This document shows positions 1-6,066 of a DNA stretch of 13,308 nucleotides, in pieces. Source of the stretch: JANYCG01 sp031365665 (GTDB lineage: Bacteria; Pseudomonadota; Gammaproteobacteria; Burkholderiales; Burkholderiaceae_C); the NCBI GenBank assembly GCA_031365665.1, contig JANLYO010000275.1:1-13308 (forward strand), given 5' to 3'. Each line of letters opens with the position of its first letter. The stretch's first letter is position 1. The notes below the pieces were generated by a model. It did not search any database, had not been told where the DNA came from, and saw only the letters and a list, made by a program, of their open reading frames with translations. A program made the translations under genes and the position numbers.

Positions 1-140
1 TCTACACATTGCTACAGATTTTGTCGGTGTCGGTTTTCGAGAAAACCCAGATTTCATGGGCCTTACAGCCCGATGCCCCAATCCCAGAAACACCACTCAG
101 CTCTAACCAGTTGAATTTGTTCACCTTTTAACCGGACACT
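1..140 (+). mobile_element. Right end of an IS4-family insertion sequence
   Basis: The first 140 bases carry the C-terminal coding end of an IS4-type transposase (3-131), followed at once by TTAACCGGACACT (128-140), which overlaps the transposase stop codon. Read on the other strand this is AGTGTCCGGTTAA, the kind of terminal inverted repeat seen at the ends of IS elements. I place the outer boundary at about 140. The left end lies outside the window, so neither the inverted-repeat partner nor the target-site duplication can be checked. The transposase assignment is firmer than the exact boundary. Confidence 0.65.
3..131 (+). CDS. IS4-family transposase, C-terminal fragment (5' end outside window)
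   Basis: The third forward frame is open from the window edge to TAA at 129-131 and encodes 42 residues. The readable part is LLQILSVSVFEKTQISWAL, and the protein closes with SNQLNLFTF. An ILS(V/L)(S/T)(V/L)FEK segment followed by a variable linker and a terminal NQL-LF is what I recall for the end of IS4-family transposases with an N-terminal DUF4372 domain. Only the tail is visible, after the RNase H-like DDE core, so nothing can be said about whether the enzyme is intact. The stop overlaps the putative IS terminal repeat, as is common in compact IS elements. The fragment is too short for the usual ORF cut-off and was found by reading the edge by hand. Confidence 0.7.
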   Translation, partial: YTLLQILSVSVFEKTQISWALQPDAPIPETPLSSNQLNLFTF

Positions 141-198
141 ATTGAACTTAACATAATATACATCGTATGAAGTAAACGCAATTGTCGATCAGTAGGTT

Positions 199-870
199 TT
201 ACCATTTTCCCTTGCCGTCGCGGCCTCGAATAAAAGCTGCAATGATGTCGGCCGACTCCGCCCGTTTGTCGCGGTACGCAAAATCTATGGCCGTCATGCC
301 CAAGCTGTTTTTGATGGTTGGGTCTGCACCGGCTTCCAACAGCAATTTGACGGCGGACGCCGTTCCATAAAGCGCTGCCATCATCAAAGGCGTGCTGCCG
401 TTGGGAGAGCTCGCATCGATGTAGGCATGGTGCTCAAGCAGCAAATTCATGATCTGAACATGCCCGTTGGTCGCGGCATAGTGAAGCGGTGCCCAGCCCG
501 GCTTGTTGACGTCTGCGCCCTTTTCGACCAAGCGTTTGACAATCTCCGTGTGGCCTTTGAGCGACGCCAGCATCAAGGGGCTTTCGTCTGCGGCGTTGCG
601 GGATTCAACTTCCGTCTTGGGCCACTCGATCAATGCATTGACCACCTTGAGCGAAGGCTCCCGGACCGCCAAAAACAAGGCGTGTTGGCCATTTGGATCA
701 CGCACATTGGCGTCAAACCCGCGATTCAACAAGACCTTAATCGCACTGGCATCGTCTTGCTTCACGGCCAGGAAAAAATCCTCATAGGAGCCAGAATAAA
801 CAAAAGAATATCCAAATAAAACAATAGGATAAATGATATATTTAATGTAATTTCTAAGTTTAGAGTTCAT
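199..870 (-). CDS. Exported ankyrin-repeat protein
   Basis: A 223-residue protein. Residues 1-27 look like a Sec signal peptide: basic MNSKLRNYIK, then the hydrophobic stretch YIIYPIVLFGYSFVY, with likely cleavage near SG-SY. The rest is about five ankyrin units (roughly residues 35-60, 62-92, 95-124, 128-157, 162-192), with typical TPLMMAALYGTASAVKLLLEAGADP and APLHYAATNGHVQIMNLLLE spacing. It is therefore probably a periplasmic protein-binding scaffold; the partner is unknown. The ATG overlaps the TatD stop codon (ATGA, 867-870), so it should be translationally coupled and is the last gene of the mltG-tmk-holB-pilZ-tatD operon. The first about 90 bases are strongly AT-rich, unlike the GC-rich remainder. 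An IS end lies only about 60 bases beyond its stop, but the gene looks complete. Confidence 0.88.
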   Translation of the reverse strand: MNSKLRNYIKYIIYPIVLFGYSFVYSGSYEDFFLAVKQDDASAIKVLLNRGFDANVRDPNGQHALFLAVREPSLKVVNALIEWPKTEVESRNAADESPLMLASLKGHTEIVKRLVEKGADVNKPGWAPLHYAATNGHVQIMNLLLEHHAYIDASSPNGSTPLMMAALYGTASAVKLLLEAGADPTIKNSLGMTAIDFAYRDKRAESADIIAAFIRGRDGKGKW

Positions 871-1673
871 GCTAAAACTCCCTTGAATAAACGTTCAAAA
901 TTGCGCGTGGTCAGTTCCGCTACCGATTGGACACCCAAACCCCGAATCTGCGCAATTTGAGCGGCAACATGCGGCACGTAAGATGGGTTATTGGTTTTTC
1001 CGCGATGCGGAACCGGCGCGAGATAAGGGCTGTCCGTCTCGATCAACAAACGATCCAATGGCACAAAAGCAGCCACGTCGCGTAAGTCTTGGGCATTTTT
1101 GAAGGTCAAAATACCTGAAAAGGAAATGTAGAACCCCATGTCCAGCACAGCACGCGCCACGGCTGCGGTTTCGGTGAAACAGTGAAATACCCCACCCGCG
1201 CGGCCAGATGAGCCCTCGGCACCACCGTCTTCGCCCTCTTCCTTCAAAATCGCCAAAGTGTCCGCCGAGGCGCTTCGGGTGTGGATGACCAGTGGTTTTT
1301 GCAAGGCGCGGGCCGCCCGGATGTGGGTGCGAAAACGCGCCCGTTGCCAGTCCATGTCCTCAACGCTGCGGCCATTGAGGCGGAAATAGTCCAAACCCGT
1401 TTCGCCAATGCCCACCACGCGGGGCAAGGAGCCCAAGCGCTGCAAATCCTCTAGGCTGGGTTCATGAATGCCTTCGTTGTCTGGATGAACACCGGCGGTA
1501 CACCAAAAGTTGTCATACTCCGTGGCCAAGGCGTGAACCTCGGGGAACTCTTCCAGCGTAGTGCAGATACACAAGGCGCGATCCACTTGGGCCGCCTGCA
1601 TCGCGTCGCGGATTTGCGGCAGTTGCGCCTTGAGTTCAGGAAAAGACAGGTGGCAGTGTGAATCGACGAACAT
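867..1673 (-). CDS. ycfH: TatD-family metal-dependent deoxyribonuclease (YcfH type)
   Basis: A 268-residue amidohydrolase-fold (TIM-barrel) hydrolase of the TatD family, close to the family's usual 255-270 residues. Metal-ligand motifs are visible in order: DSHCHL at residues 4-9, GIGETGLDY (metal-bridging Glu), VIHTRSA, VFHCFTE, and LIETDSPYLAP (C-terminal Asp) near residue 217. Family members are cytoplasmic 3'-5' DNA exonucleases or general phosphoesterases; the natural substrate here is unknown. A polar, Gly/Glu-rich loop of about 16 residues (EEGEDGGAEGSSGRAGG) precedes HCFTE. The position after holB and pilZ matches the Pseudomonas order, and in E. coli ycfH follows holB, which favours YcfH over TatD proper. 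It starts 26 bases after the pilZ stop and overlaps the ankyrin gene by four bases. The start codon has no strong ribosome binding site. Confidence 0.93.
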   Translation of the reverse strand: MFVDSHCHLSFPELKAQLPQIRDAMQAAQVDRALCICTTLEEFPEVHALATEYDNFWCTAGVHPDNEGIHEPSLEDLQRLGSLPRVVGIGETGLDYFRLNGRSVEDMDWQRARFRTHIRAARALQKPLVIHTRSASADTLAILKEEGEDGGAEGSSGRAGGVFHCFTETAAVARAVLDMGFYISFSGILTFKNAQDLRDVAAFVPLDRLLIETDSPYLAPVPHRGKTNNPSYVPHVAAQIAQIRGLGVQSVAELTTRNFERLFKGVLA

Positions 1674-1699
1674 TGAATGCGGGAGCGTTGCCGACTAAT

Positions 1700-2041
1700 T
1701 CAGATCGTCTGCGTTGGGCGGTCTGCCGACAGGGCCCCCCCCAAAATTTCCTCGATTTTGAGCTTCAGCGCGCGTGATTTTTCGTCTTTGGGGAACAAGA
1801 TGCCGACGCCTTGGGTGCGGCTGCCCGAGGCTTTGGGCGGCGTCACCCATGCCACCTTGCCCGCAACCGGGTAACGCTGCGGGTCGTCGGGCAGCGACAG
1901 AAGCACGTAAACGTCGTCGCCCAAACGGTATTCACGTGAGGTCGGAATGAAAATGCCACCTTCGGAGAACAATGGAATGAAGGCTGCATAAAGCGCAGCT
2001 TTTTCCTTGATGGCGAGCTGGATGACACTGGGGCGCGGCAT
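1700..2041 (-). CDS. pilZ: PilZ-domain protein, type IV pilus biogenesis
   Basis: A 113-residue single-domain PilZ protein, similar in length to Pseudomonas PilZ (118). Visible features are the beta-barrel signatures SEGGIFIPT (about residues 26-34), V.LLSLPDDP, PVAGKVAWVTPP and GVGILF. The RxxxR loop and D/NxSxxG motif that bind cyclic di-GMP in canonical PilZ domains are absent. This fits the founding type IV pilus PilZ subgroup, which acts in pilus assembly with FimX and PilB partners and does not bind the nucleotide itself. The position between holB and tatD is the same as in Pseudomonas, which strongly supports the assignment. It lies 51 bases after holB and 26 before tatD on the same strand, so it is probably part of the operon. 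Confidence 0.9.
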   Translation of the reverse strand: MPRPSVIQLAIKEKAALYAAFIPLFSEGGIFIPTSREYRLGDDVYVLLSLPDDPQRYPVAGKVAWVTPPKASGSRTQGVGILFPKDEKSRALKLKIEEILGGALSADRPTQTI

Positions 2042-2092
2042 AGTGGGTGGTATTTTCCAGCGTAATTATCAACGACTGCGCTCAGCCCCGTA

Positions 2093-3142
2093 TCAAGCCC
2101 TGGAATTGATGGCGGTTTTGGCTTCATTCACCAGAGCCTCCAGCATCAGCCCGGCGTTGAAGGGGTGCTCCACCGTACGTCGCGCAGCCGCCAAGGATTT
2201 GGCCCACGCCGTCAGCGGGCGCAGGCTGGTCCAGGCGCCCGCAGGCAGGCTTGCGTGTGCAAAAAAACGCGCTACAGCACCGGTTTTGACGGAGATCAGG
2301 TCATGGCAAAGTTTGTGCAATGCATCTACCGCCTGCGTTGGTGGCCAGTCTTTGATGGCGGCCACATCACCGCGTTGAATGGCTTTGGGCAGGGCCTCCC
2401 ATGCCGCTGGCTGCAGGCCTTCGGCAAAATAACGGTGCGCGTCTTGTGGCCGGCCACCGGCGGCGCGCAGCAGGGTTTGGGCCTGCGGCGGCGCCAAGCC
2501 CTGAATGGCCAACCATTGCAGCGACTCAGCTTCAGCGGGCCAGTGCATCGTGTGGCCCAGGCAGCGGCTGCGGATGGTGGGCAACAACTGATGGGCGGAT
2601 TCGCTGGCCAGAACGAACTTCATGTCGCCCGGCGGCTCTTCCAGGGTTTTGAGCAGGGTGTTGGCGGTGATCGTGTTCATGCGCTCGGCCGGGTACACCA
2701 GCACCGCCTTGCCGCGCCCTCGCCCGCTGGTGCGCTGGGCAAATTCGACCGCGTCGCGCATGGCGTCCACCCGGATTTCTTTGCTCGGTTTGCGCTTTTT
2801 GTCGTCTATCTCCTTTTGAGCGTCTTCACTTAAGGGCCAGCCCAGCTCAAGCGCGACGGTTTCTGGCATCAGTAGGAGCAGGTCGGTATGGGCGTGCACG
2901 TCGATGGCGTGGCAGCTTCGGCATTGCCCGCAAGCGCCCAGCGGCGTAGGCGCATCACACAGCCATGCCCGCACCATCTCCAAACCCAGGCGGAATTGCC
3001 CCAAGCCCGAAGGCCCCGCCAGCAGCCAGGCGTGGCCGCGTTGTTGCAGCAGGGCCGTGAGTTGGCGCTGGATCCAAGCCGGTGGCGCGTCTGCGGCTTG
3101 GGCCACTGGCGTGGCTTCTTCTGAGGTTTTCAACGCGCTCAA
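2093..3142 (-). CDS. holB: DNA polymerase III delta' subunit
   Basis: Delta' subunit of the DnaX clamp-loader complex, which opens the beta clamp and loads it on primed DNA. I choose the TTG at 3142 (349 residues, reading MSALKTSEE). It overlaps the tmk stop by four bases (TTGA) and has a G-rich stretch (GGGGG) about eight bases upstream. The upstream ATG at 3217 would add 25 residues that lie wholly within tmk and do not look like HolB. Motifs with this numbering: a degenerate P-loop GPSGLGQ at 43-49 lacking the catalytic Lys, as expected for the non-ATPase delta'; a four-Cys zinc module C62, C71, C74, C77; NTLLKTLEEPP; and the SRC motif (TIRSRC). The C-terminal part is a helical collar domain. 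It lies in the operon between tmk and pilZ. Confidence 0.93.
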   Translation of the reverse strand: MSALKTSEEATPVAQAADAPPAWIQRQLTALLQQRGHAWLLAGPSGLGQFRLGLEMVRAWLCDAPTPLGACGQCRSCHAIDVHAHTDLLLLMPETVALELGWPLSEDAQKEIDDKKRKPSKEIRVDAMRDAVEFAQRTSGRGRGKAVLVYPAERMNTITANTLLKTLEEPPGDMKFVLASESAHQLLPTIRSRCLGHTMHWPAEAESLQWLAIQGLAPPQAQTLLRAAGGRPQDAHRYFAEGLQPAAWEALPKAIQRGDVAAIKDWPPTQAVDALHKLCHDLISVKTGAVARFFAHASLPAGAWTSLRPLTAWAKSLAAARRTVEHPFNAGLMLEALVNEAKTAINSRA

Positions 3143-3870
3143 GCCGGGCCCCCGTTGGTCGCGGTCATGATCGCCAACCAGCCGCGCCGCACCATGGCAA
3201 AAGTGACCTGCTGCCATACTTTGTGGCGTGATTGACTGGCGTCAATGCGCACGAAGCGTTGTGGAAACGTTTTGGCACGCGCCGCGTAGCCTTGCACCAC
3301 CTTGCGGAAAAACTCCACCGGCTGTGCTTCGAACTTATCCGGCACGCGCGCGCCGGCCAGGCGCTCGGCGGCGATTTCGGGGCTCAGGTCAAACCACACT
3401 GTCATGTCAGGTTGCCGCACAAAATTCGGTATGTGCTCACTGGTTTGTTGAATATTTTGCTCTAAATAAGAGAGCATTTCCAGATCAAACCCACGCCCGC
3501 CGCCTTGGTAGGCAAAGGTGGCGTCGGTAAAGCGGTCGCACAGCACCACGTCACCGCGCGCCAGGGCCGGTTCAATCACTTGCTGCAAATGGTCGCGCCG
3601 CGCGGCGAACACCAAAAGCGCTTCACTCATGGCATCCATCGGGTCGTTGAGCACCAGTTCGCGCAGTTTTTCGGCCAGCGGCGTGCCGCCGGGCTCACGC
3701 GTGACGGTGACGCTGCGGCTCTGGGCGCGAAACAATTCAGCCAAGCTGTCGATGTGCGTGGACTTGCCAGCACCATCGATGCCTTCAAAACTGATAAACA
3801 GGCCCGCCGTCTTCTTTGTCGTCGTGGCGGTTATCGTGGCGGTCGTCCTGGCGCTCATGGGTTCGCTCAT
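3139..3870 (-). CDS. tmk: Thymidylate kinase
   Basis: Phosphorylates dTMP to dTDP with ATP, in the cytoplasm, for DNA precursor supply. The protein has 243 residues, longer than the usual 205-215. The Walker A segment FEGIDGAGKST lies at about residues 28-38, followed by the TREPGGTPL substrate motif, the DR motif in CDRFTDATFAYQGGGRG, and an LID-like region near LAGARVPDKFEAQ. The first 21 residues are a Thr-rich extension (ARTTATITATTTKK) encoded by short ACCGCCACGA-type repeats. A start at Met5 is possible, but the ATG at 3870 overlaps the mltG stop (ATGA, 3867-3870) and is preferred. The C-terminal about 25 residues also extend past the usual end. It overlaps holB by four bases downstream. 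Confidence 0.95.
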   Translation of the reverse strand: MSEPMSARTTATITATTTKKTAGLFISFEGIDGAGKSTHIDSLAELFRAQSRSVTVTREPGGTPLAEKLRELVLNDPMDAMSEALLVFAARRDHLQQVIEPALARGDVVLCDRFTDATFAYQGGGRGFDLEMLSYLEQNIQQTSEHIPNFVRQPDMTVWFDLSPEIAAERLAGARVPDKFEAQPVEFFRKVVQGYAARAKTFPQRFVRIDASQSRHKVWQQVTFAMVRRGWLAIMTATNGGPA

Positions 3871-4850
3871 TTGCCTCGTTGAAACTTGTTGACCGCCCGA
3901 TTATGTTCGTCCAGCGTGGCGCTGAATTGGCTGCTGCCGTCGCCTCGGGCAACAAAATACAGCGCCTTGGTGGGCGCCGGCCGCACGGCGGCCAAGAGCG
4001 CCGCTTTGCCCGGCATGGCGATCGGCGTGGGGGGCAGGCCGGCGCGGGTGTAAGTGTTCCACGGCGTATCGGTCTGCAAGTCGCGTTTGCGCAGATTGCC
4101 GTCAAATTTATCGCCCATGCCGTAGATCACCGTCGGGTCGGTTTGCAGCAACATGCCGATCTTCAAGCGGTTGTTGAACACACCGCCAATCAGCGGGCGG
4201 TCCGCGCCTTTGCCGGTTTCTTTCTCGATGATGCTGGCCAGCGTCAGCGCCTGCTCGGGCGATTTGAGTGGCGAATCCGTCGCGCGGGCGTCCCAGGCGG
4301 CAGCCAGGCGTTTGTCCATCGCTTTCATGGCGCGCTTGAGCACCCCGAGGTCGCTGGAACCCTTCGCATAACTGTAGGTATCAGGGAAAAAACGGCCTTC
4401 TGCCGCCACACCCGCCCGGCCCAGTTGCGCCATCACGGCGTCTTCCTCCATGCCCTGGGTGGCAGGTTTGAGATGCTCGGCTCGGGTCAAAGCCTCCCGA
4501 ATCTGTTTGAAGGTCCAGCCTTCCACCAAGGTGGCGGTCAGCAGGGTTTCTTCACCCTGCACCAAGGTGTGCAAGAGTGTGCGGGGCGTCACCCCCGGGT
4601 TGATTTCATAACTGCCGGCCTTGATTTTGCGGGCCTCGCCGGAGAGCCGGAACCAGCCGTACAGCCAGGCCGGATTGACCTTCACACCGGCGTCAGCCAC
4701 GGCCTGCGCGACGGCGCGGGCCGACGTGCCAGGCTCAATGGCCAGCTCCACCGTGTCACCGGCGAGCGCCAGCGGCTGGTGCAGCCACCATGCCGCGCCA
4801 CCGCCCAGGGCCATGCCCGCCAGAACCAAAATCAACAACAAGCGCCGCAC
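3867..4850 (-). CDS. mltG: Endolytic transglycosylase MltG (YceG-like)
   Basis: Membrane-bound endolytic murein transglycosylase that cuts nascent glycan strands and so helps terminate them. I choose the GTG start at 4850 (327 residues). The product then begins MRRLLLILVLAGMALGGGA, an inner-membrane anchor of about 20 residues, as in other family members. The frame is open upstream to an ATG at 4928, but those 26 residues are polar and would run into ygfZ. Visible motifs: a LysM-like N-terminal region (VELAIEPGTSARAVAQ), EGRFFPDTYSY near 151-161, and the catalytic segment LASIIEKETG with Glu209, followed by GGVFNNRLKIGMLLQTDPTVIYG. It is the first gene of the minus-strand operon; its stop overlaps the tmk ATG. 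Any promoter must lie within or very near the start of the divergent ygfZ. Confidence 0.93.
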   Translation of the reverse strand: MRRLLLILVLAGMALGGGAAWWLHQPLALAGDTVELAIEPGTSARAVAQAVADAGVKVNPAWLYGWFRLSGEARKIKAGSYEINPGVTPRTLLHTLVQGEETLLTATLVEGWTFKQIREALTRAEHLKPATQGMEEDAVMAQLGRAGVAAEGRFFPDTYSYAKGSSDLGVLKRAMKAMDKRLAAAWDARATDSPLKSPEQALTLASIIEKETGKGADRPLIGGVFNNRLKIGMLLQTDPTVIYGMGDKFDGNLRKRDLQTDTPWNTYTRAGLPPTPIAMPGKAALLAAVRPAPTKALYFVARGDGSSQFSATLDEHNRAVNKFQRGK

Positions 4851-4873
4851 AGCCCTATTTTCCGAATGCCTAT

Positions 4874-4877
4874 GAGG
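4874..4877 (+). promoter_or_regulatory. Shine-Dalgarno-like GAGG ahead of ygfZ
   Basis: GAGG ends five bases before the ATG at 4883 and favours that codon. The alternative ATG at 4898 has only AGGG two bases upstream, too close for normal initiation. It could still be used if the transcript is leaderless, since a GATAAT (4885-4890) sits at the right distance for a -10 box. Confidence 0.4.
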
Positions 4878-4882
4878 CTTTG

Positions 4883-5902
4883 ATGATAATTCAGGGCATG
4901 ACTGTTTCTGTTTCTCCTGACACCTCACCGCTTAAGGTGCCGCCACTTCGCGCTTTGGCCTGCGTCCACGGAGCAGCCCGTTTGCACCATTTGGGTGTGA
5001 TCCGCGCCACGGGCGCGGACGCGGCAAGTTTCCTGCAAGGCCAATTGACGCAAGACGTGCTCACGATGGCTGTGGGCGAGACCCGCCTGGCCGCGTTTTG
5101 CTCGGCCAAAGGGCGCGTTCAGGCGACTTTTCAGGTGGTCAAACGGCTGGATGCCGACGGTCAAGCCGAGTTTTTGCTGATCTGCAGCCGCGAACTGGCC
5201 GCGGCCACGAGCAAACGCCTGGCCATGTTTGTGATGCGGGCCAAGGCCAAATTGAGCGATGCGAGTGAGGCGTTTGCCATTTTTGGCGTGACGGGGGACG
5301 CTATTGATAAAATAGCTGCTGATGCCGATTTGGCGAGACCTGGTGGCCAATTTTCTGAAAATTCACTGGTCGTGCTGCCACCCGCTGCGGGCCTGCCACG
5401 CACGCTGCTGGTCACCACTGCCGCCACACCTTGCGAAGTGGCAGCAACGAGCGCCACCCCGCCAGACACCCACAACTGGCTCTGGCTCGAAGTGATGAGC
5501 GGCATCGCCCGCGTCACCAGTGCCACGGTGGACGCCTTCGTGCCGCAAATGCTGAATTACGAATCTTTGAACGGCGTGAACTTCAAAAAAGGTTGTTACC
5601 CCGGCCAGGAGGTGGTGGCGCGCAGCCAGTTTAGAGGCACTTTAAAACGCCGCGCTTACTGCGTGGCCTCGGCTGCGGCGCTGGCTGAAGGGGATGAGGT
5701 GTTTGGCCCCGCTGATGCCGATCAGGCCTGCGGCACCGTGGTGCTGGCGGCCAAAGCGCCTGGCGATGACGAGAGCGGGTTCAACGCGATCGTCTCGATG
5801 CAGGTCAGTGCGGCAGCGGGTGGGGGTTTGACCGCCAAGTCACCCGGTGGCACCGCGCTGACGGTGCTGCCTTTGCCCTATATCTTGCTGGACGATGTTT
5901 AA
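4883..5902 (+). CDS. ygfZ: YgfZ folate-binding Fe-S cluster assembly/repair protein
   Basis: A 339-residue tetrahydrofolate-dependent protein of the GcvT-like fold, needed for activity of some Fe-S enzymes. Key signature: KGCYPGQEVVAR with the conserved Cys at residue 238 (codon 5594-5596), followed by RGTLKRR. The N-terminal part has the typical LGVIRATGADAASFLQGQL folate-domain start. The start could be ATG 4883 (GAGG five bases upstream) or ATG 4898 (reading MTVSVSPDTS); an in-frame ATG at 4790 lies inside mltG and is unlikely. An odd feature is a 17-base palindrome (5300-5316) within the coding sequence, giving the in-frame segment AIDKIAADA. It is divergent from mltG and convergent with the thioesterase/GNAT gene across an AT-rich gap. 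Function is inferred from the family signature. Confidence 0.92.
   Translation: MIIQGMTVSVSPDTSPLKVPPLRALACVHGAARLHHLGVIRATGADAASFLQGQLTQDVLTMAVGETRLAAFCSAKGRVQATFQVVKRLDADGQAEFLLICSRELAAATSKRLAMFVMRAKAKLSDASEAFAIFGVTGDAIDKIAADADLARPGGQFSENSLVVLPPAAGLPRTLLVTTAATPCEVAATSATPPDTHNWLWLEVMSGIARVTSATVDAFVPQMLNYESLNGVNFKKGCYPGQEVVARSQFRGTLKRRAYCVASAAALAEGDEVFGPADADQACGTVVLAAKAPGDDESGFNAIVSMQVSAAAGGGLTAKSPGGTALTVLPLPYILLDDV
5300..5316. repeat. Palindromic mini-repeat inside ygfZ
   Basis: GCTATTGATAAAATAGC has perfect six-base arms (GCTATT/AATAGC) and a five-base loop, and is followed by TGCTGATGCC. It matches the pattern GCTAT-N-ATAGCTGCT-N-GC that I remember as an abundant small dispersed element in Comamonadaceae genomes, usually intergenic. 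Here it is translated in frame. The palindrome is directly seen; membership in a repeat family is from memory and unverified. Confidence 0.5.
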
Positions 5903-6066
5903 AAAATTGGTTTTGAGTTTTATCTTAAAAATTTATTTAAAGTAAATCAAAGAATTTTTTAAGTATTTAGGCCACGTAAAATATAAACATATTGCTATTA
6001 GAATAATGTATTAAATTAGATTTAATTTAAACTAAGAAATAAATAAAATTAATAATAAACGGCAAT
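5903..6066. other. Extremely AT-rich intergenic island between convergent genes
   Basis: I count about 27 G or C in 164 bases (about 16% GC), against GC-rich genes on both sides. No ORF of note. It contains an AT-only inverted repeat ATTAAAT-TAG-ATTTAAT (6010-6026) and a weak inverted pair CTTAAAAA/TTTTTAAG (5924-5931 and 5956-5963). Neither has a GC-rich stem, so I do not call a standard intrinsic terminator, although transcripts from both sides should end here. Confidence 0.7.

Noticed and set aside
3458..3476. Inverted repeat TGCTCT-N7-AGAGCA inside tmk
   Set aside because: Short, within well-conserved coding sequence and without a T-run; probably chance.
3808..3860. Short tandem-like ACCGCCACGA repeats at the tmk start as a phase-variable tract
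   Set aside because: Only two imperfect copies; too few for slippage-based phase variation.
3816..4883. Long plus-strand frame of 355 codons opposite mltG
   Set aside because: Antisense shadow of mltG, which has the full catalytic signature; the shadow shows composition-driven Gly/Arg/His content only.
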